Shown piece by piece: positions 1 to 6,465 of a DNA stretch of 11,811 nucleotides. The notes beneath the pieces are model-generated. The model searched no databases. It worked only from the letters and a program-made list of their open reading frames with translations, and was not told the DNA's origin. This stretch comes from Leptolyngbyaceae cyanobacterium M65_K2018_010. GTDB lineage: Bacteria; Cyanobacteriota; Cyanobacteriia; Phormidesmidales; Phormidesmidaceae. Within the stretch, counting starts at the first letter, position 1; each line of letters begins with the position of its first letter. The stretch covers positions 1 to 11,811 of the forward strand of contig DVEE01000072.1 of the NCBI GenBank assembly GCA_015295885.1, in the 5' to 3' direction. The translations under genes were made by a program, and so were the position numbers.

Positions 1-153
1 CGTTCGGCTTGATCCTCAGATTTGCGACGTAAAACTCACCTTTTCTCGGTTTTTGGGACTCCCCTTAATTCAGTTACCCGTTCGTTAAAAAAATTTCTGC
101 CAACCCCTTGACAATTCCTCGGACAAAACTGCTATCATAGTTAAGGCAATCGT
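1..153. other. Non-coding left edge upstream of tRNA-Gln
   Basis: No convincing coding region is visible on either strand in this stretch. It is relatively AT-rich, with runs of T and A around 38-56 and 85-95. Apart from the tRNA promoter at 108-138, nothing in it can be assigned. Confidence 0.5.
108..138 (+). promoter_or_regulatory. Sigma70-type promoter of tRNA-Gln
   Basis: A perfect -35 TTGACA lies at 108-113 and a -10 TATCAT at 133-138, preceded by TGC, an extended -10 element. The spacer is 19 bases, slightly long, which the extended -10 could offset. Transcription would start near 145, about nine bases before the mature tRNA. Confidence 0.7.
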
Positions 154-225
154 TGGGGTGTAGCCAAGCGGTAAGGCAGCGGGTTTTGGTCCCGCCATTC
201 CTAGGTTCGAATCCTAGCACCCCAG
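154..225 (+). tRNA. trnQ: tRNA-Gln (anticodon TTG)
   Basis: This is a full cloverleaf of 72 bases. The acceptor stem TGGGGTG (154-160) pairs with CACCCCA (218-224), and G225 is the discriminator. The anticodon stem GCGGG (179-183) pairs with CCCGC (191-195) around the loop TTTTGGT, giving anticodon TTG at 186-188, which reads CAA/CAG glutamine codons. The T arm is CTAGG-TTCGAAT-CCTAG. CCA is not encoded, since GTTTTT follows. The T-run just after may help end transcription. In most cyanobacteria Gln-tRNA is charged first with Glu and then amidated by GatCAB; that is family knowledge, not visible here. Confidence 0.97.
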
Positions 226-251
226 TTTTTCAGGCTCCATCGGGCTCAAAT

Positions 252-758
252 TCAACGACACCCTAGGCTCTCTCGGGTGGAGATGCCTGTAACTGGGTTT
301 GTGCCTGCGGCGACTTGGCAAAGTTGGGCCACCTGGAAGCGGTCTAGGATCGCCCCCGAAAAGTCTGCCCCGGTGACCTTCGCGTCTCTGAAGCTGCTGC
401 TGGTCAAAATCGCATCGGTAAAAATGGCATTTGACAGATCAGCGGCGTCAAAAATCACCCGATCGGCAAAGGTTTCGGCCAGGTTGGCCGCGGCTAGGTT
501 AGCCCGCAAAAACGAAGCCTTGGTTAAAATAGTGCGGCTGAGGTCAGCCCCGGCAAAGTTAGCCTCCCGCATTTCAGCGGCCGCAAAGGAGGTGCCCGAG
601 AGCTGCTGACCGGAGAAGTCTCGAAAGCTTAAATCCGTCAAGGTGTAGTCGACGGTATTGTCTTGGGCCAGGGTTGGGGTCGGTCCACTGATCCAGGCCA
701 TGAACCCGACCAGCACAGCCAACGCCAAGGATACTAAGGGAGGAATCACAGACACCAT
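252..758 (-). CDS. Lumenal/periplasmic pentapeptide-repeat protein
   Basis: The protein is 168 residues from the ATG at 758. The reading frame continues upstream to a TTG at 803, but from the ATG the protein begins directly with a signal peptide, so 758 is preferred. Residues 5-24 are hydrophobic (LVSLALAVLVGF) and a likely signal peptidase site follows PTLA-Q near residue 31. Residues about 40-140 are pentapeptide repeats of the A(D/N)LxX kind (ADLSR, ANLAA, ADLSN, ADFSG), which fold as a right-handed quadrilateral beta-helix. The tail (LC at 146-147, TNPVTG at 153-158, GC at 166-167) matches the thylakoid-lumen pentapeptide proteins of cyanobacteria and plastids (TL15/TL17 type). Cys147 and Cys167 are the only cysteines and could form a disulfide. 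The biochemical role of this family is not established. The gene lies 64 bases downstream of the thioesterase gene on the same strand and may be co-transcribed. Confidence 0.85.
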   Translation of the reverse strand: MVSVIPPLVSLALAVLVGFMAWISGPTPTLAQDNTVDYTLTDLSFRDFSGQQLSGTSFAAAEMREANFAGADLSRTILTKASFLRANLAAANLAETFADRVIFDAADLSNAIFTDAILTSSSFRDAKVTGADFSGAILDRFQVAQLCQVAAGTNPVTGISTRESLGCR

Positions 759-822
759 AGGAACACCTGAGGCACAGCACCGTATGGATTCATTATCGAC
801 CAAAGGTCGAACCCTACTCCCC

Positions 823-1233
823 CTAACCCACGACTTTTCCTAAATGGGCGGGCAAACGACGGAGCACCTGGCGGGTTTTGAGGTCTACGGGCGCTAGGGT
901 AACCGTACCCAGGACGCAGCTATCTCCCGTGGCAGCCCTTTGAATGTCATACTGCCAGATCATGCGTACTCCCTTAGAGGGGGCCAATCTGGTGCGAACC
1001 AGGGCAACCTCCCCCAGGCTGAGGGATTGGCGATAGCGGAGGGCTAAATCGACAACGGGAAGATCCACCCCAGCCTCGATCCAATCCTTAAAGGTGAGAC
1101 CGTGTTGCTGCAGGTAGGTAACGCGGGCTTCTTCCATCCAGGCAATGTAGGTGCCATGCCAGACAATGCCGGCGTAGTCCGTATGGTGGGGTTGCACGGT
1201 TACCCTGTACTCGAACCAGGGAGGATCATCCAT
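823..1233 (-). CDS. Hotdog-fold acyl-CoA thioesterase (4HBT/YbgC type)
   Basis: This 136-residue protein has the usual length for single-domain 4HBT thioesterases, which hydrolyse acyl-CoA or acyl-ACP thioesters in the cytosol. The diagnostic stretch is HHTDYAGIVWHGTYIAWMEE at 16-35. It carries the Asp (D19) that acts in catalysis in this family and the aromatic/His run before the central helix (EEARVTYLQQHG). The later LRYRQSLSLGE (65-75) matches the second hotdog strand pattern. The ATG at 1233 has only a weak ribosome site (AAAG). The substrate cannot be told from sequence. A DHNA-CoA hydrolase of phylloquinone synthesis is one cyanobacterial alternative, but the motif looks more like general YbgC-type enzymes. 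It is divergent from the universal stress gene, with 201 bases between them. Confidence 0.85.
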   Translation of the reverse strand: MDDPPWFEYRVTVQPHHTDYAGIVWHGTYIAWMEEARVTYLQQHGLTFKDWIEAGVDLPVVDLALRYRQSLSLGEVALVRTRLAPSKGVRMIWQYDIQRAATGDSCVLGTVTLAPVDLKTRQVLRRLPAHLGKVVG

Positions 1234-1434
1234 CTTTAGGCTTTAGGAGGTCGCTGGGTTGGTCAGAACTGGCGGCAGACCCGCTAGATGGACTCTACTA
1301 CAAATTATGAATGGTGCCCAAGTAGGTCTAAGGGCAATGCCTATGATGGGTTGGAGATAGGAGGCAACCCCGCGCCCTATCCGTTGGCTCATCTTTAACA
1401 TTCCAGTTTTTTGGCCATCCGATAAGAGGACACC

Positions 1435-2289
1435 ATGATTGAAAAAATTCTTCTGGCTGACTCGGGCACCGGCAACACAGAAGCCATGATGAAGGTGCTG
1501 ATGGAGATTCCCCTGATTCAGCGAGCCGCGGTGACCGTGCTCCATGTGGTGCCTTCCCAGGTGTCTGCCGAAACCATGACCGCTAAGTGGGAAGCCGGAG
1601 GGCGTACCCTGGCGACGGCGATTAATACGCTCCACCTCGACCCTAGCCGGGTGACCGCTATACTCCGGGAGGGAGATCCCAAGGATGTGGTGGTACAGGT
1701 GGCGGAGGAAATCGATGCCGATCTGATCATCATGGGTTCTCGGGGCCTCCAGGGGCTCAAGGCGATCTTAGAAAATTCAGTTAGCCAGTACGTTTTTCAG
1801 CTTTCCTCCCGGCCCATGCTCCTGGTTAAGGACGATCTGTACACCGTTCGTCCCATCAAGCGAGTGCTGGTAGCCATGGATAAATCGGATTCGGCCAAGG
1901 AAGGACTCAACCTGGCCATCGCCCTGCTGCGGGATATTAAGGGGGGCGAACTGACTCTGGTCCATACGGTTTCGAGCCTCAAGGCCAAGCCCTTTGATGT
2001 CACCAGCCCGGACCCTAACCAGGATCCGATTTTACTGGCGGCTGCCGAGGAGGCGAAGAAGTACAGCATCCCCTATAAGTTAGCCGCCCCGGAAGGTAAA
2101 GCGGGTCAGCGCATCTGCCAACTGGCGGAGGATCGCCATATGGATTTGATTATTTTGGGATCTCCCGATCGTCGTCCCAGCATTGCCAAGGGGTTGCCCG
2201 ATTTAGATCGGTTACTGGGTGAATCGTTGTCTGATTTTGTGCGGGTTTACGCTCCCTGCCCGGTGCTCTTGACCCGCCTAGCCAGTTAG
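1435..2289 (+). CDS. Tandem universal stress protein (two UspA domains)
   Basis: The 284-residue protein has two UspA domains, about 1-133 and 141-281, each a Rossmann-like alpha/beta fold. Domain 1 ends in IIMGSRGLQGLKAILENSVS (98-117), the nucleotide-loop pattern Gx2Gx9(G/N)S; Asn114 replaces the usual Gly, as is common in cyanobacterial USPs. Domain 2 opens with IKRVLVAMDKS (141-151), but its loop LGSPDRRPSIAKG (241-253) lacks the second Gly at the expected spacing. It may therefore bind nucleotide poorly or not at all. The ribosome site GAGGA (1426-1430) lies four bases before the ATG and supports the start. Such proteins respond to starvation, salt or redox stress; the specific signal here is unknown. 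The gene converges with ruvB. Confidence 0.9.
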   Translation: MIEKILLADSGTGNTEAMMKVLMEIPLIQRAAVTVLHVVPSQVSAETMTAKWEAGGRTLATAINTLHLDPSRVTAILREGDPKDVVVQVAEEIDADLIIMGSRGLQGLKAILENSVSQYVFQLSSRPMLLVKDDLYTVRPIKRVLVAMDKSDSAKEGLNLAIALLRDIKGGELTLVHTVSSLKAKPFDVTSPDPNQDPILLAAAEEAKKYSIPYKLAAPEGKAGQRICQLAEDRHMDLIILGSPDRRPSIAKGLPDLDRLLGESLSDFVRVYAPCPVLLTRLAS

Positions 2290-2300
2290 CGGCAGCACAT

Positions 2301-2333
2301 CCTAGCCCTGGGGGCTCAACCGGGAAGGCTAGG
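2301..2333. terminator. Stem-loop between convergent usp and ruvB genes
   Basis: CCTAGCC (2301-2307) pairs perfectly with GGCTAGG (2327-2333) across a 19-base loop that itself can pair CC with GG. It sits 12 bases after the universal stress stop and 17 bases before the ruvB stop. No T-run follows on either strand, so it may be an attenuating or RNA-stabilising hairpin rather than a classic intrinsic terminator. Confidence 0.4.
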
Positions 2334-2350
2334 GGGCGGCCACACCCAGC

Positions 2351-3532
2351 CTAAATCAGAGTCATTGGGTCGCCTGTGGCCGGAGTTCCCTCCGTGTAGC
2401 CCAAGTGGCGTCGTGCGGCCGAGGTGACTACCCGGCCCCGGGGAGTGCGCTGTAAATAGCCCAACTGCATCAGGTAGGGTTCGTAGACCGCTTCGATGGT
2501 TTGGGGATCTTCGCCGGTGGAGGCGGCCATGGTCTCAAGGCCCACTGGGCCGCCGTTGAAGTTTTCAATCATGACCGAAAGCAGGCGGCGATCGGTCCAG
2601 TCTAGCCCGCAGGGATCGACATTAAACAGCTCCAGCGCTTCAGCGGCGATCGCAGCGGATATGGGGCCGGCAGCCTTCACCTCCATGTAGTCGCGCACAC
2701 GCCGGAGCAGGCGGTTCGCAATCCGTGGCGTGCCCCGGGAGCGGCGGGCAATTTCCTCGGCACCGGCCAGCTCGATCGGCGTTTTGAGGACATCGGCGGT
2801 GCGCAGCACAATTTGGGTAAGTTCCTCAATTTCGTAAAAACGTAGCCGCTGAATCAGACCAAAGCGATCGCGCAACGGCGAGGTCAACGCCCCCACCCGG
2901 GTGGTTGCCCCTACCAGGGTAAAGGCGCACAGAGGAATACTACGGGTACGGGCGGATTGGCCCTTGCCAATGGTGATATCTAACCGGGCATCCTCCATGG
3001 CCGGGTATAAGATTTCCTCCGTCACCCGGGGCAAGCGATGAATTTCGTCGATAAACAACACATCTCCGGGTTTTAGGTTGACCAAAAGCCCGGCAATATC
3101 TCGGGGGCGTTCTAGGGCTGGAGCCGTGGTGATTTTGCAGGTGACTCCCATTTCCTGGGCCAAAATCAGAGCCATGGTGGTTTTTCCCAGTCCCGGCGGG
3201 CCGTAGAGCAGCAGGTGGTCGAGGGGTTCCTGGCGGGATTTAGCCGCTTGAATGGCAATGGTGAGCACCTCCTTCAGGCCGGACTGCCCAATGTAGTCCT
3301 GCAGCCGTTGGGGTCGCAGGCTATCTTCTGGACTGGCAACTTCGGTGGCCTGAACCTCACCCCCCTTCACCAGGGACAACGACGGCGGTGGATCGGCCAA
3401 GGGGGGTGACCCAGGCTCGGCGGCCCCCAGGGGCTCTTGGCTTAGCGTTGAGGCGGGAACAACAGGGCCAGCCCCCCGGGGACGAGACGGTGGGTCCGAT
3501 TCGTCGGGGCTGTGGGAAGAAACGATGGCCAT
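2351..3532 (-). CDS. ruvB: Holliday junction branch migration ATPase RuvB
   Basis: RuvB is the hexameric AAA+ motor that, with RuvA, drives branch migration of Holliday junctions in recombinational repair. From the ATG at 3532 the protein is 393 residues. Visible are Walker A GPPGLGKTT (111-119), Walker B LFIDEIHR (159-166), sensor 1 GATTR (208-212), the arginine finger in SPLRDRFG (R221), sensor 2 RGTPRIANRLLRR, and a C-terminal winged helix ending PYLMQLGYLQRTPRGR. A Pro/Ser/Glu-rich tail of about 65 residues precedes the conserved core, which is common in cyanobacterial RuvB. The frame stays open to a TTG at 3589, but a sigma70-type promoter overlaps that region, and the start MAIVSS resembles other cyanobacterial RuvB proteins. 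The ribosome site is weak. Two HIP1 sites lie inside the gene. Confidence 0.95.
   Translation of the reverse strand: MAIVSSHSPDESDPPSRPRGAGPVVPASTLSQEPLGAAEPGSPPLADPPPSLSLVKGGEVQATEVASPEDSLRPQRLQDYIGQSGLKEVLTIAIQAAKSRQEPLDHLLLYGPPGLGKTTMALILAQEMGVTCKITTAPALERPRDIAGLLVNLKPGDVLFIDEIHRLPRVTEEILYPAMEDARLDITIGKGQSARTRSIPLCAFTLVGATTRVGALTSPLRDRFGLIQRLRFYEIEELTQIVLRTADVLKTPIELAGAEEIARRSRGTPRIANRLLRRVRDYMEVKAAGPISAAIAAEALELFNVDPCGLDWTDRRLLSVMIENFNGGPVGLETMAASTGEDPQTIEAVYEPYLMQLGYLQRTPRGRVVTSAARRHLGYTEGTPATGDPMTLI
2646..2653. repeat. HIP1 octamer GCGATCGC
   Basis: This is an exact copy of the highly iterated palindrome of many cyanobacterial genomes. It lies inside ruvB in the context GGCGATCGCA. Confidence 0.8.
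2864..2871. repeat. HIP1 octamer GCGATCGC
   Basis: This is the second exact copy in ruvB, 218 bases from the first. Confidence 0.8.
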
Positions 3533-3560
3533 AGTGGAACTGCCAGCAGCGAGCGTCTTT

Positions 3561-3589
3561 ATCATACTGTGGTGCAAATGCACTATCAA
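3561..3589 (-). promoter_or_regulatory. ruvB promoter with palindrome in the spacer
   Basis: Read on the minus strand, -35 TTGATA (3589-3584) and -10 TATGAT (3566-3561) are separated by exactly 17 bases, each one mismatch from consensus. Transcription would start near 3554, leaving a leader of about 20 bases to the ATG at 3532. The spacer contains the inverted repeat GTGCA-TT-TGCAC (3583-3572), which a dimeric regulator could cover. It does not match the LexA box form known in cyanobacteria (RGTACNNNDGTWC). Confidence 0.7.
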
Positions 3590-3730
3590 GCTTGGGCGGG
3601 CCCGATCGCCGCGACCCAGGGGGCCCAGATCGGCTCCGCCCTACCCATTTGTGCCATTGCCTAACGTTTTATACCGCACCCACCGCCTAGGGAGGACAAT
3701 AGAACCATCGCCCAGGTAAACCCAGAATCT

Positions 3731-4243
3731 ATGTCATTAGCGACCCTTAAAGAGTTAATCCATCGCTACTACCAAGCGGGGGGCAGAGACTTCCATGGGC
3801 TCGATTTGCAGGGCCTCGATCTGAAGGAAGCCCAACTGGCGGAGGGAGATTTTCGGCGGGCCAATTTGAACCGGGCCAACCTGGTTCGGGCCGATCTCAC
3901 CCACCTCAATGGCTATCAGGCCACCCTGGTTCAGGCTGACCTCCGAGAAGCCTATCTAGCGGCCTCGGTGCTCCTTCAGGCGGATCTGAGAAAAATCCAC
4001 GGCCACCGCCTGACCCTGGTGAATGCGGATTTACGCCAAAGTGGGCTGGCCCACGCGGACCTGAGCCACGCCAACCTGGAAGGGGCCAACCTGAGTGAGG
4101 CCGATCTGAGCCATTGCAATTTGTACTGGGCTAACTTGCGCCACGCCAACCTGCAGGGCGCTAACCTAGAGGGAGCGGAATTGACCGGCGCCAAGTTTTT
4201 TGAAACCATCATGCCCGACGGCCAGATTCGCAACGATGACTGA
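3731..4243 (+). CDS. Cytosolic pentapeptide-repeat protein
   Basis: The protein is 170 residues with no signal peptide or membrane segment. A short N-terminal helix (LKELIHRYYQAGGRDFHG, 6-23) leads into about 26 pentapeptide units (25-155) such as GLDLQ, RANLN, RADLT, HADLS, EGANL and QGANL. The centre leucine or phenylalanine recurs every five residues, as expected for a right-handed beta-helix. It closes with AKFFETIMPDG (154-164), a typical cyanobacterial ending. Two irregular stretches (about 58-66 and 88-97) break the A(D/N)L pattern. The role is unknown; DNA-mimic gyrase protection (Qnr/MfpA type) is a family possibility with no specific support here. The ATG has only a weak AGG upstream. 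The gene is divergent from ruvB and lies 29 bases before the methyltransferase gene. Confidence 0.88.
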   Translation: MSLATLKELIHRYYQAGGRDFHGLDLQGLDLKEAQLAEGDFRRANLNRANLVRADLTHLNGYQATLVQADLREAYLAASVLLQADLRKIHGHRLTLVNADLRQSGLAHADLSHANLEGANLSEADLSHCNLYWANLRHANLQGANLEGAELTGAKFFETIMPDGQIRNDD

Positions 4244-4272
4244 TTTCCCCCAGGGCTTAGCATCCTCCTCCC

Positions 4273-5238
4273 ATGGGCCAACCCTCGCCACTGCTGGTTA
4301 AGCTCAGCCGTCAGCTGTTTAGTGATGCCCCCAATCAGGCCGCCTTTGTGGCAGCCCTTACCACTCCCCCGGTCTACCCCCCGGCCCTGGTCTGGACCCA
4401 ACCTCGTCCTCACCCCGTCCCCTTTACGGTAGAAGGTGCCCTGCCCTGGCAACCCCTCTGCGTCGATCGCGTGGCCCCGGGCCAGCGCCCCGGCCAGCAT
4501 TCCCTCCATCAGCAGGGATTCTACTACTGCCTAGATACGGCTTCGGTGTTTTTAGCGGCGGTGCTAGGCGCCATACCCAGGCCCGTGGACTGGGTGCTAG
4601 ACCTCTGTGCCGCACCCGGTGGCAAGAGCCTGCTCGCCTGGCAAATGCTGCAGCCTTCCCAACTCTGGTGCAATGAGACGATTCGCAAACGGGTGAAAAT
4701 TTTAATCGCCAATCTCAAACGCTGTGGAGCCACCCATAGCCAGGTCTTTAATTTGGATCCCCAGGTCTTTGCCGATCACATCCCCCAGGCGGTACCGGTG
4801 GTCATTGTGGATGCTCCCTGTAGCGGTCAATCGTTGCTGGCCAAGGGTGAACCAGCCCTGGGCTGTTTTCATCCAGTTACTCTGCGCAAAAATGTCAGCC
4901 GCCAACGCCGCATTCTCGCCCAAGCCGCCCAGGTGGTCGCCGGAGGGGGCTATCTGGCCTACATGACCTGCACCTTTTCCCCCGCAGAAAATGAGCAGAT
5001 GGTCAGTTGGCTGCTGAAGCAGTTCCCCCAGTTTGAAGCCGTCGAGGTGCCCCTACTGCAGGACTATGCCTCAGCCCTGGCGACATTTCCCTGCTACCGA
5101 CTCTGGCCCCAGTCGGGGCTAGGGGCAGGCGGATTTACCGTCCTACTGCGTAGTCGCAGCGAGACCGTGAGGCAGAGCTCCGCGGCCTTTGTAGCAACCT
5201 ATGGGCAGGGCATCTATGGGGAAAGGCCCGAGGCTTAG
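4273..5238 (+). CDS. Nol1/Nop2/Sun-family RNA 5-methylcytosine methyltransferase
   Basis: This is a 321-residue SAM-dependent methyltransferase of the RsmB/RsmF class, which adds a methyl group to C5 of a cytosine in rRNA or tRNA. Motif I is LDLCAAPGGKS (109-119). The ribose-contacting acidic residue is probably E135 in CNET. Motif IV VDAPCSG (179-185) carries the release cysteine C183, and motif VI MTCTFSPAENE (231-241) carries the nucleophile C233. Both cysteines are intact, so it is probably active. It lacks the NusB-like N-terminal RNA-binding domain of RsmB and any C-terminal PUA-like domain, leaving only about 60 residues before the ferredoxin-like core. The target base cannot be assigned. 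No ribosome site precedes the ATG. It sits between a pentapeptide gene and a DCC gene, possibly in one transcript. Confidence 0.88.
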   Translation: MGQPSPLLVKLSRQLFSDAPNQAAFVAALTTPPVYPPALVWTQPRPHPVPFTVEGALPWQPLCVDRVAPGQRPGQHSLHQQGFYYCLDTASVFLAAVLGAIPRPVDWVLDLCAAPGGKSLLAWQMLQPSQLWCNETIRKRVKILIANLKRCGATHSQVFNLDPQVFADHIPQAVPVVIVDAPCSGQSLLAKGEPALGCFHPVTLRKNVSRQRRILAQAAQVVAGGGYLAYMTCTFSPAENEQMVSWLLKQFPQFEAVEVPLLQDYASALATFPCYRLWPQSGLGAGGFTVLLRSRSETVRQSSAAFVATYGQGIYGERPEA

Positions 5239-5303
5239 GCGGGCTTTCAACCCCTCGCCCCGACAATTCGTTAAGCTAGGGATAGTTGCTCAGCTATGGG
5301 GCT

Positions 5304-5798
5304 ATGACTTGCTTGCCAGTTCAAGATCCTTGCCAAACCACAGAATCTACCCCTTCGGACCAGAGGTGGAAAATTAACCTGCTCTACGACGGAGATTGCC
5401 CCCTCTGTGTGCGAGAGGTTAATTTTTTGCGCCGTCAGGATCGAGGCCGGGGATTGGTGAAGTTTACTAACATTGCCGACACGGCCTATGCCCCTGAGGC
5501 TAATGCTGGGGTAGACTACGCTACCGCCATGGGCCGGATCCATGCGGTCAGGGCCGATGGCACCGTCATTAACAACCTGGAGGTGTTTCGCCAGGTTTAT
5601 CAGGTACTCGGTCTGGGGTGGGTTTATGCCCCTACCGGGTGGCCGGTAATTGGCCCCCTGGTCGATGGGTTATATGGCCTCTGGGCCCGCTGGCGCCTAG
5701 CCCTGACCGGGCGCCCTCCCCTGCAAATCCTACTGGCCCAGCGCGAAGCTCGGTTGGCTCAGGGCTGTGACGACCGCTGCCAGGTTAATTCACCCTAG
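5304..5798 (+). CDS. DCC-family thiol-disulfide protein (DUF393)
   Basis: The protein is 164 residues from the ATG at 5304; a TTG six codons upstream is a possible alternative. The hallmark DGDCPLC (29-35) gives the family its name, with cysteines C32 and C35 in a CxxC arrangement placed after a first beta-strand (INLLYDG), as in thioredoxin-like folds. Family proteins are predicted oxidoreductases with mostly unknown substrates. The middle (AMGRIHAVRADGTVINNLEVFRQVY) is the conserved second block. PTGWPVIGPLVDGLYGLWARW is moderately hydrophobic and may be amphipathic. The C-terminus ends with a second cysteine pair, CDDRC (C155 and C159), a possible resolving or metal site. The tiny frame ATG-GGG-CTA-TGA at 5296-5307 overlaps this start. 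The gene lies 65 bases after the methyltransferase stop. Confidence 0.85.
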   Translation: MTCLPVQDPCQTTESTPSDQRWKINLLYDGDCPLCVREVNFLRRQDRGRGLVKFTNIADTAYAPEANAGVDYATAMGRIHAVRADGTVINNLEVFRQVYQVLGLGWVYAPTGWPVIGPLVDGLYGLWARWRLALTGRPPLQILLAQREARLAQGCDDRCQVNSP

Positions 5799-5826
5799 GC
5801 CTTACCCTTACCCCTAAAGCATCCCC

Positions 5827-6402
5827 ATGGCAGATTCCCATCAACCATCGGGCTGGCTGGTGCAGAGCACTCTAATGCGGTTGACCAACCCCTGGCTGAC
5901 CTTGATTGGGGAACGGTTCCTCACCCCTGAGCCCAAAACCGTAGATTATTGGCGGGTTGAAAAGGCAGATTCTGTGATTGTGCTGCCCCTCTGGCGAGGC
6001 CGGGTGATCCTGCCACCGGCCCAATATCGACCTGGCATTGGGGAGGTCAGCCTGGACCTGCCCGGCGGGCGCGTGGAACCCCACCAAACCCCAAACATAG
6101 CAGCAGAGGCAATTTTACAACGGGAGTTAGGGATGCCTGGGGTGGCGATCGATAGCCTGACCCCGATTAACCTAACCGCCTGGCCGGTGAACAGTTCCTT
6201 CTCCAACCAGCGCCTGTTTGGCCTGAGGGCGACCCTTAAGGCTGACTTTGAGTTAGACTTACCCACCGGCAGCCGGACCCTACCCTACACCGACGATGGC
6301 CTGAGGGATTTGCTGGAACAGATCGCTTGTTTGCAGTGTCGGGTCATTCTGCTGGAAACTCTGCTGGACCTGAAAAGGGGACCTCAAGCCCAGGAACAAT
6401 AG
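5827..6402 (+). CDS. Nudix-fold protein with degenerate Nudix box
   Basis: The 191-residue protein is built like ADP-ribose pyrophosphatase-type Nudix hydrolases: a W-LI-ERF-TP start (23-33), DYWRVEKADSVIVLPL (40-55), YRPG (67-70) and SLDLPGGRVE (75-84). The box region has PGGRVE with E84, then IAAEAILQRELGM (91-103). Against the family pattern Gx5Ex7REUxEExGU, the RE pair is replaced by A-I and the first Glu of EE by Arg; only E100 and G102 fit. The metal-binding site is therefore mostly lost, and the protein may bind a nucleotide-sugar ligand without hydrolysing it. The change looks orderly rather than like decay, because the frame and fold motifs are intact. It starts 28 bases after the DCC stop and is probably the last gene of that group. 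Confidence 0.75.
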   Translation: MADSHQPSGWLVQSTLMRLTNPWLTLIGERFLTPEPKTVDYWRVEKADSVIVLPLWRGRVILPPAQYRPGIGEVSLDLPGGRVEPHQTPNIAAEAILQRELGMPGVAIDSLTPINLTAWPVNSSFSNQRLFGLRATLKADFELDLPTGSRTLPYTDDGLRDLLEQIACLQCRVILLETLLDLKRGPQAQEQ

Positions 6403-6443
6403 CCCCCAGATAGGGGTTGGCGAGTTTAGGATGGCCGATCGTT

Positions 6444-6465
6444 AAAGTTATGATTTGATAACTTT
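6444..6465. repeat. Perfect inverted repeat, 8-base arms
   Basis: AAAGTTAT (6444-6451) and ATAACTTT (6458-6465) flank the six bases GATTTG. It lies 41 bases after the Nudix-fold stop. It is AT-rich and lacks a following T-run beyond TTT, so an operator or a weak processing/terminator hairpin are both possible. Confidence 0.5.

Noticed and set aside
3572..3583. Palindrome upstream of ruvB as a LexA/SOS box.
   Set aside because: It does not match RGTACNNNDGTWC or the E. coli CTG-N10-CAG form, so it is reported only as an unassigned operator candidate.
3689..3696. AGGGAGGA upstream of the cytosolic pentapeptide gene as its ribosome site.
   Set aside because: It is about 34 bases from the ATG at 3731, and no usable in-frame start codon lies at a proper distance.
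3840..4190. DNA-level near-repeats with a 15-base period (gccaacctg, gcggatctg).
   Set aside because: Fully explained by the five-residue protein repeat; not a separate minisatellite or CRISPR.
3976..4509. A 177-codon minus-strand frame across the pentapeptide/methyltransferase junction.
   Set aside because: The repetitive reverse of the pentapeptide repeats creates it; both plus-strand genes have strong family motifs.
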